A stretch of DNA of 46,761 nucleotides from PHET01 sp038202795. GTDB taxonomy: Bacteria > Actinomycetota > Coriobacteriia > Anaerosomatales > PHET01. The position numbers were made by a program, and so were the translations under genes. Shown here piece after piece: positions 41,284-46,761 of this stretch; the stretch's first letter is position 1, and the number at the start of each line of letters is the position of its first letter. The notes beneath the pieces were generated by a model. The model made no database searches. It was not told the DNA's origin and saw only the letters and a program-made list of their open reading frames with translations. Location: positions 1 through 46,761 of the forward strand of contig JBBREQ010000004.1 in the NCBI GenBank assembly GCA_038202795.1, in the 5' to 3' direction.

Positions 41284-42837
41284 ATGGGTAAGCATTCATC
41301 AAAGGGCAGAGGCTTCGGGGCCGGAGACTCCAAGCCCGGTGGCCTGCGCCCCGCAGGGAGAAAGGCGCCCTCTCGCGCTGTGGGGAAGCTGCCTCTGTCC
41401 CACCAAGCAGTGGCTCCGGATCCGAGCGGGCTCGACGACGGCGCAGCACTGTCTGATCCGAGTTCTCGCCGTCGTGGGTCACTTGAAGCGGCACCGGCGC
41501 GGCTTCGTGTGGAACGGGACCGCCGCCATCGTCGCCTCAAGCGAGTCGTTGCCATCACTGCGGGGGCAGTCGCGGTTGCGGTGGTCGTGGGCGCCGGTTC
41601 CTTGTACGCGTACGCCAAGCACATCGAATCGACCATGCAGCGCACCGTCGTGCGCAAGGAGGTTCTCAAGGTCGATCTGGCTAAGGTCAAGCCACAGGAG
41701 CCGTACAACCTCCTGATCATGGGCGTGGACAAGCGCCCCAAGGACACTCAGTACCGTTCTGACAGCATAATGTTGGTTCGGGTCGATCCCAAGACCAAAC
41801 AGGTCTGGATGATCTCGATTCCGCGCGATATGCGCGCGCAGATCCCCGGCCACGGTTATGCCAAGATCAACAGCGCCTACGCGCTGGGAAAAGAGCAGCT
41901 GGCGATCGATAGTGTCGAGGAACTCGCCGGGGTGCCGATCAACCACTTCATGGCCATCGACTTCTCCGGTTTCGAGAAAGTCGTCAACGCCATGGACGGG
42001 GTGTGGATCGATGTGCCCGTTGAGATCAACGACAAGCAGGCCGATCGAAGCAAGGGCGACAGGGCGTCGCACATTGACGCTGGCTATCAGCGACTGGACG
42101 GGGCGCATGCGCTGACGTTTGTTCGCGCACGCCACCAGTTTGCCGATCAGGACTTTTCGAGAATGAAGAACCAGCAGAGTTTCGCCAAGGCCATAGCCGA
42201 GCAGATTGCAACCAAGACCAGTGTCGCCAAGACGCCCCGGATCGTCTCGGCGGTGGCCCCCCACATCTCCACGGACATGTCGCTGATGGAGATGATGAGA
42301 ACAGCACAGGCGCTCAAGGGCGCAGGCAGCGACAACGTCTATACGACCACGCTGCCGGGGAAGTGGCGCTCGCCGTTCATCTGGCCCGATGAAGCGAGCA
42401 AGGACGAGATCATGGCCAAGTTCGAGGCCGGCGAGCCGTTCAAGAAGAAGCCGCGAGCATCGGGTGATGAATCTTCGACTACCACAGCCAGCGCCGCGCC
42501 GACCGTTTCCAAGGCCAAGAAACCGTCCGAGATCACCGTCACCGTTCGCAACGGGGCCGGGATCGTGGGAAGCGCGAAGCAGGCCGCATCCATACTCAAG
42601 GCTCGCGCATTCAAGGTCAAAGACGTGGGCAACACCAATCAGTTCGTCTACAAGAAGACGCTCGTCATCTACAAGAAGGACAAGGGGTCGGCTGAGCTCG
42701 TGCTGAGCGTGTTGCCACCGGGGACCAAACTGGTGGAGAGCCGCGGAATGTACGACTTCGACACCGCGGTGCTGGTGGTCGTCGGCAAGGACTGGGACGT
42801 TGCTCGGGTGCCGGTAGCCCCCGTCAAGACCCAGTGA
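41284..42837 (+). CDS. LytR-CpsA-Psr (LCP) family protein with LytR_C domain
   Basis: Predicted phosphotransferase attaching undecaprenyl-linked glycopolymers to peptidoglycan. 517 residues: basic cytoplasmic N-terminus (1-87), transmembrane helix (about 88-110), LCP domain (about 140-300, with NLLIMGVDKR, RSDSIMLVRVD, the IPRDM arginine and FVRARHQFADQDFSRMKNQQ), Ser/Thr-rich linker (390-415) and LytR_C domain (about 415-505, NGAGIVGSAKQAASIL). Ribosome-binding GGAGG is 3 bases before ATG 41284, a short gap. Fits with the WecA-like transferase and UDP-sugar dehydrogenase as one surface-polymer pathway. Ends 15 bases from the convergent SpoIID gene. Confidence 0.92.
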   Translation: MGKHSSKGRGFGAGDSKPGGLRPAGRKAPSRAVGKLPLSHQAVAPDPSGLDDGAALSDPSSRRRGSLEAAPARLRVERDRRHRRLKRVVAITAGAVAVAVVVGAGSLYAYAKHIESTMQRTVVRKEVLKVDLAKVKPQEPYNLLIMGVDKRPKDTQYRSDSIMLVRVDPKTKQVWMISIPRDMRAQIPGHGYAKINSAYALGKEQLAIDSVEELAGVPINHFMAIDFSGFEKVVNAMDGVWIDVPVEINDKQADRSKGDRASHIDAGYQRLDGAHALTFVRARHQFADQDFSRMKNQQSFAKAIAEQIATKTSVAKTPRIVSAVAPHISTDMSLMEMMRTAQALKGAGSDNVYTTTLPGKWRSPFIWPDEASKDEIMAKFEAGEPFKKKPRASGDESSTTTASAAPTVSKAKKPSEITVTVRNGAGIVGSAKQAASILKARAFKVKDVGNTNQFVYKKTLVIYKKDKGSAELVLSVLPPGTKLVESRGMYDFDTAVLVVVGKDWDVARVPVAPVKTQ

Positions 42838-42852
42838 GCGGCGCAGGTCGGC

Positions 42853-45378
42853 CTAGGGGCTGAGGGGCCTTCCAGCGATCTCGAACGCGTCGATAGCGAC
42901 GTTCGTTGCCTTGGCCGCTTTCTGTTTGGTTCCCTTCACCACGATGCGCAGTGTGTGGCGCGTTGGCGTGAGACGGCCGCTGCTCCAGAGCACCTGGCGG
43001 TCAACGAGTCTCTTGCCGAACTGATCGACTGTGCCTTTGTAGACTCCGTCGAGGTAGACCTTGGACTTTCCGTACCACGCGGCGCGCCGGCCGCGCCACG
43101 TGATCCCTGTGCCCTCGAATGTGACGATCGCTTCGGAACTCCGCGTCGATGACCACCGCTGAGAACCGCCCGACAGGCGTTTGCTGCGCGTCGGCTTCCA
43201 TGAGCCCCGCCATGAGATCGCAGCGTGAGTCTCTTGGACGGTCACCCTAGGTATCACGGCAGGAATGAGCCAGCCACCGCGCACGTCGATCGCATCCACG
43301 GCGGTGTACGCATCGGTGCCACCATGGCCGGATGCCTCAATCATGATCGTGTGTGCTTGAGCCTGTGAAAGCCCCGTGCGTTCGAACAGCAGCTTCTGGT
43401 ACTCGTGGCCGTCAGTCGTGATCACGACCTTCTGGGCGGGACCGCCGTCGATACGGACGGTCGCCCATCCGTATCCCGGCGAAGCGTTGCCGATCCAGCG
43501 CACCTCAGAGCCGTAAAACGTCGCGTAGAACCGTGCCTTGGGTTGTGCCGTATAGAGGTGCCGACCGGCGGAGTACGCGGCATTGCCAAAGGGCTTCCAC
43601 TCGCCCAGAAGCACGTACTGAGGTTCGGTGTCCTCAAAGCGGGCAAGCGGAGCGGTGGCTTGCTGGAGCTCACCGTTGTAGACGTCGAGTGCATCGATGC
43701 CGACTAGGTAGCCCGCGCTTCTGGACGTCCGCGTGCGCAGCACTTTGACCGTGATCGTGTGCGCACCCGGACTGAGGTTGGTGTGGGTGTAGAGCGTCCG
43801 TTTGTACTGAGTCGCGGGCGAATAGAGATCGACCGTCTTGAGCAGCTCCTGGTCGATGTAGACCTCGGCCTTCCCGAATTGCGGGCCCTTCGTGCCCACC
43901 CATGCGACACCGGTGCCGTTGAAGACCGATGTGACAGAGGAGTTCGCTATGCCCGAGTAGGTCAGTGTGGAGCCCGAGAGCCCCGATTTGGACTGTACTT
44001 TCCAGTATCCGGTCCAGGCGATACGGCTATCCGAGTTCTGGTAGCGCCTGACCGCCGATGCGGGGTAGCTGCTCGTGACCCCGAACTTGGTGGATTTCAT
44101 GCCTAGCGCGCTGCGCACCGTGTCGCCGGTGACGCGGTACGTCTTTCCGTTGGACCAGGTGAAGGTCACATGGTGCGTGTAGCCCGATGCCGCGCGCTCG
44201 GGGGTGATGCTGGTGATAGTGGCAGGGGAGGCGACCGAGTACTCCAGCCCGCCGCCGCCGCTGATGTCGCGTGCCCGAATCTTGTCGGAAACGTACGTCG
44301 CCGAGTAGGCGCCCAGCTTCCAGGCGTAGTAGGGGCTCGCTTCGTCTGCATCTGCGACGCCCGTGAAATATGGCTTCGCAGCTGACGTCGTCCACACGTC
44401 TTGAATGCTGGCCGTATGGCCACCCGTGCACGAAGAGAAGTAGGTGATGACCGGCTTGGTCTCGGTGCCATACCAAACAACCTGGCCCGTTGTGGCATCA
44501 ACAGCGGCGTTGGTCGACGCAACCTCGCCGCCTTTGGGCCCCTGGTAGCCGTTGTAGACCTGCGAGCGAGTCGTACAGTAGATCATCCGGTTCTCCTTGC
44601 CGCTCTGGTACGCGTATGACCGCGCTGCGACGGCCTGAGCCTTCAGTGCCTCCGCCGGCCAGGAAGCCGGGCTCTCGCGCGGGACGACCCCGTACAGGTA
44701 GCTTTCGAGGTCGACGTGGTTGACCGCTTTGGTCGTTGAAGCGGTCGAGGAACCCGGAATGAACCGAACGTAGCCCCGCCACCGAACGCCTGCGTGGTTG
44801 AAGGGACCGCTCGATCCCAGGAGCTGGATCATACCGCCAGCCGTCGCATAGCAGGTTCCCGAGAAGGTCTTGAGGACCGCTCCGGGCTTGTGCCGCCTGC
44901 TCACGGCACCAGTTGTGGGACTGGTGTACGTGTATGCAAGGTCCGTATGGACGCTCGTGTCGCCGTTCTTGGCGGTGATCCAGTAGGAACTCGTGGGGTT
45001 GAGCGTGATGCGCTCGGCGGTGTTGGAGAGCTGTTTGACCGTGAGCGTCGTCTCCGAGCCCGCCTTGATCCACCACTGCGAGCGCGCGGTGGCCGTCGCG
45101 TCGAGGTTGACTCGGATCGTGACCGTCGGCTTCGCGACGACCGTCGTACCCTGATAGTAGTGCTTGAGTATCGTGTCATAGTTCCAGCCCTGGAGCGCAT
45201 ACCCTCGTGCTCCCCACTGGCTCATCCCGATTCCATGGCCCCAGCCGCCGCCGGTGAACGTGTACTGCGGATCGACCGCGAGCGCTCGCGCGGGCACAAG
45301 AGCGCCCAGAGTGATCAGGGCGGCGACAGCAAGAGCACCTACTGCAGCGCGAAGTCGGGTGAGAGAGCTGACGTTCAT
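42853..45378 (-). CDS. Secreted SpoIID/LytB-domain protein with three C-terminal repeats
   Basis: Predicted extracellular cell-wall protein, 841 residues. Signal peptide 1-34 (ALA-VD), then GHGIGMSQWGARGYA (47-61), the SpoIID core (about 85-425) with YLYGVVPRESPASWP (E234 at the place of the SpoIID catalytic Glu) and EALKAQAVAARSYA, a Cys pair (C268, C317), and three repeats of about 120 residues (450-567, 582-700, 715-836). Each repeat has W..G.W, a G..W.G turn, YxD/RIDG and a final IDA-hydrophobic strand, suggesting beta-sandwich binding modules. Start chosen at 45378 (GGAGG 9 bases upstream); the frame extends 25 codons further without support. SpoIID is a peptidoglycan lytic transglycosylase in spore formers; here a general wall-remodelling role is inferred. 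Confidence 0.88.
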   Translation of the reverse strand: MNVSSLTRLRAAVGALAVAALITLGALVPARALAVDPQYTFTGGGWGHGIGMSQWGARGYALQGWNYDTILKHYYQGTTVVAKPTVTIRVNLDATATARSQWWIKAGSETTLTVKQLSNTAERITLNPTSSYWITAKNGDTSVHTDLAYTYTSPTTGAVSRRHKPGAVLKTFSGTCYATAGGMIQLLGSSGPFNHAGVRWRGYVRFIPGSSTASTTKAVNHVDLESYLYGVVPRESPASWPAEALKAQAVAARSYAYQSGKENRMIYCTTRSQVYNGYQGPKGGEVASTNAAVDATTGQVVWYGTETKPVITYFSSCTGGHTASIQDVWTTSAAKPYFTGVADADEASPYYAWKLGAYSATYVSDKIRARDISGGGGLEYSVASPATITSITPERAASGYTHHVTFTWSNGKTYRVTGDTVRSALGMKSTKFGVTSSYPASAVRRYQNSDSRIAWTGYWKVQSKSGLSGSTLTYSGIANSSVTSVFNGTGVAWVGTKGPQFGKAEVYIDQELLKTVDLYSPATQYKRTLYTHTNLSPGAHTITVKVLRTRTSRSAGYLVGIDALDVYNGELQQATAPLARFEDTEPQYVLLGEWKPFGNAAYSAGRHLYTAQPKARFYATFYGSEVRWIGNASPGYGWATVRIDGGPAQKVVITTDGHEYQKLLFERTGLSQAQAHTIMIEASGHGGTDAYTAVDAIDVRGGWLIPAVIPRVTVQETHAAISWRGSWKPTRSKRLSGGSQRWSSTRSSEAIVTFEGTGITWRGRRAAWYGKSKVYLDGVYKGTVDQFGKRLVDRQVLWSSGRLTPTRHTLRIVVKGTKQKAAKATNVAIDAFEIAGRPLSP

Positions 45379-45463
45379 GATTCCAAGCCTCCGGTGGTGT
45401 GACGAGAGCGGCGTCGGGAGTGCTGGACCGTTCGGTGTCGCGCAGCGCGACAAGCCATTACCG

Positions 45464-45469
45464 ATTATA
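45464..45469 (-). promoter_or_regulatory. -10 box for the SpoIID-domain gene
   Basis: Perfect TATAAT on the - strand, 85 bases upstream of the ATG; the -35 region is weak. Lies in the 216-base divergent gap shared with the phosphorylase gene. Confidence 0.4.
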
Positions 45470-45594
45470 CCATCCTCGGACCGGCATCACGGGGAGTACG
45501 GCTTCGAGGGGTGCTTTGCGCGCCTGCTCGGGTAGAAACCAGCCGAGGAGCGCACGCGGGGCTCCTCGAGATGATTCGATTAGGAGGGCGTGGC

Positions 45595-46392
45595 GTGCTC
45601 GAGATCAAGGTACCAGCACGGTTGTCGGACTTTCCCCGCCCCCGCGTGGCGCTTGTGCTGGGCAGCGGATTCGGAGGGCTTGCTGACGCTGTCGAGCGAC
45701 CACAGAGGATTCCCTATGCTCAGATCGAGGGTTTGCCCCGGCCTGCGTCCGGCATCGCGGGACACGCGGGCGAGTTGATCTCGGGGGAGGTCGCTGGCGT
45801 GCCCGTGGTGGTGTTCTCGGGGAGAGTCCACCGATACCAGGGCGTCTCGGCTCTCGATGCGGCGTACCCGGCTCGGCTGGCTGCAGCATTGGGCTGCGAG
45901 ATCCTCGTGGTGACCAACGCTGCGGGTGGAGTCGATCCTGACTTGGGGGTCGGGGATGTCGTGCTGCTCTCCGATCAGATCAACCTCAGCGGTGACAGCC
46001 CGCTCGTTGGCTGGCCGGGGCCGGAAGGCGGCGTGCCGTTCGTCCCGATGCGCGATGCGTACGATCCGCAGCTTCGCGAACTGGCGCTCGGCGCTGCTGC
46101 GCGCGAGGGAATGGTGCTGAAGGACGGCGTGTATGCGGGGCTTCTCGGCCCCGCGTTCGAAACACCCGCTGAAGTGCAGTACTTGCGCACGGTGGGTGCG
46201 GATGTGGTGGGCATGTCGACCGTGCCTGAAGTGATAGCAGCCAGGGCGCTGGGCCTGCGCGTACTGGGCTTCTCGCTCGTGACCAACGCGGCGGCGGGCG
46301 AGGGGCTGTCGCATGCGGAGGTCCTCGAGGCCGGGGAGCGCGCACGGGTGGCGCTCGCTGGGTTGTTGGTTGCTATACTGCACGAGTTGTAA
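45595..46392 (+). CDS. Purine-nucleoside phosphorylase, class I trimeric type
   Basis: Phosphorolysis of purine nucleosides (inosine/guanosine group) for salvage. 265 residues. Marks: phosphate loop VLGSGFGGLAD, FSGRVHRYQG, VTNAAGGVDPDLGVGDVVLLSDQIN, GPAFETPAEV and the base-site GMSTVPEVIAA plus FSLVTNAAAG. GTG 45595 is chosen for the AGGAGG 7 bases upstream; ATG 45571 is an in-frame alternative adding 8 residues. ahcY follows after 59 bases; a role in clearing adenosine/inosine from the methyl cycle is plausible. Confidence 0.93.
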   Translation: MLEIKVPARLSDFPRPRVALVLGSGFGGLADAVERPQRIPYAQIEGLPRPASGIAGHAGELISGEVAGVPVVVFSGRVHRYQGVSALDAAYPARLAAALGCEILVVTNAAGGVDPDLGVGDVVLLSDQINLSGDSPLVGWPGPEGGVPFVPMRDAYDPQLRELALGAAAREGMVLKDGVYAGLLGPAFETPAEVQYLRTVGADVVGMSTVPEVIAARALGLRVLGFSLVTNAAAGEGLSHAEVLEAGERARVALAGLLVAILHEL

Positions 46393-46402
46393 TCGGTCAT
46401 CC

Positions 46403-46434
46403 ACGGCGGCTGCGTACGATGCGCTGCCGCCCGT
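46403..46434 (+). promoter_or_regulatory. Stem-loop between the phosphorylase gene and ahcY
   Basis: GGCGGC/GCCGCC (46405-46410, 46426-46431) with an inner GCG/CGC after a T-T mismatch and a 7-base loop; two outer pairs with one bulge. Ends 6 bases before the GAGGAG of ahcY. No T-tract. It is not an SAH riboswitch by its conserved bases. Terminator or leader element. Confidence 0.45.
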
Positions 46435-46451
46435 TCGTGTGAGGAGCAGTC

Positions 46452-46761
46452 ATGGACTACGACGTCAAAGACCTGTCGCTTGCCGATGCCGGCAAGAACC
46501 GCATCGAGTGGGCGGATGCCGACATGCCCGTGCTTGCGAGCATCCGCGAGCGTTTCGAGACCGAGAAGCCGCTTGAGGGTGTGCGCGTTGCCGCCTGTTT
46601 GCACGTCACCACGGAGACCGCGAACCTGATGCGCACACTCAAGGCCGGCGGCGCCGACATCGTGCTGTGTGCGAGCAACCCGCTCTCGACCCAAGACGAC
46701 GTTGCCGCCGCGCTCGTCGAGCACTACGGTATCCGCACGTACGCGATCAAGGGCGAGGATA
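46452..46761 (+). CDS. ahcY: S-adenosylhomocysteinase (partial, 3' end outside window)
   Basis: Hydrolyses S-adenosylhomocysteine to homocysteine and adenosine. The first 103 residues are visible and match the family: VKDLSLADAGKNRIEWADADMP near the start, then ACLHVTTETANLMRTLKAGGADIVLCASNPLSTQDDVAAALV, with the substrate-contacting HVTTETANL region and CASNPLSTQDD. ATG 46452 has GAGGAG 5 bases upstream. The frame is open to the window end. Confidence 0.95.
   Translation, partial: MDYDVKDLSLADAGKNRIEWADADMPVLASIRERFETEKPLEGVRVAACLHVTTETANLMRTLKAGGADIVLCASNPLSTQDDVAAALVEHYGIRTYAIKGED

Noticed and set aside
46393..46451. SAH riboswitch before ahcY
   Set aside because: The stem lacks the conserved core bases of that riboswitch and the leader is too short.

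Overview
The window is 46.8 kb of GC-rich bacterial chromosome. It is densely packed and almost entirely on the + strand, with one long gene on the - strand. GTG starts are frequent and many neighbours overlap by ATGA/GTGA. Gene content and order (nuoLMN; rho-rpmE-thyX-yqhQ-prfA-prmC-tsaC; rpiB-glyA-upp-comEB-wecA-atp; murA-fabZ) fit a deep-branching, probably anaerobic actinobacterial lineage such as the Coriobacteriia. That placement is inference from layout and family resemblance, not from a marker-gene tree. No tRNA, rRNA, CRISPR array, insertion sequence or phage gene was seen, and no gene-free stretch exceeds about 220 bases.

Layout. 1-4324: end of a complex I operon (nuoL partial, nuoM, nuoN). 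4470-7113: membrane-anchored HtrA-type protease, rlmH, a DUF4395 membrane protein and a tiny Cys-rich protein. 7220-10396: argS and lysA. 10462-10881: a thioredoxin-like lipoprotein whose first active-site Cys codon is an in-frame TGA, read here as a selenoprotein. 10989-12891: dCache-GGDEF diguanylate cyclase and a hypothetical protein. 13007-15214: hom-thrB (threonine branch). 15316-19467: sppA, a calcineurin-like phosphoesterase, cyclic 2,3-diphosphoglycerate synthetase and 2-phosphoglycerate kinase, the last three translationally coupled. 19521-26583: transaldolase, rho, rpmE, thyX, DUF1385/YqhQ, prfA, prmC, tsaC-like. 26739-30748: rpiB, glyA, upp, comEB and a WecA/TagO-type glycosyl transferase. 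30895-37904: complete F1Fo ATP synthase operon. 38060-42837: murA, fabZ, a nucleotide-sugar dehydrogenase and a LytR-CpsA-Psr protein (cell envelope). 42853-45378 (-): secreted SpoIID-domain protein with three C-terminal repeats. 45595-46761: purine nucleoside phosphorylase and the start of ahcY.

How it works together. Respiration (Nuo) and a predicted proton-type ATP synthase share the window with envelope building (MurA, WecA-like, UDP-sugar dehydrogenase, LCP ligase, SpoIID), translation/termination factors (ArgS, Rho, L31, RF1, PrmC, TsaC) and one-carbon/nucleotide genes (GlyA, ThyX, dCMP deaminase, Upp, PNP, AhcY).

The two most notable items are the UGA-containing thioredoxin-like lipoprotein (U58-P-P-C61) and the two-enzyme route from 2-phosphoglycerate to cyclic 2,3-diphosphoglycerate, a solute best known from thermophilic methanogens, coupled to a phosphoesterase that could be its breakdown enzyme.
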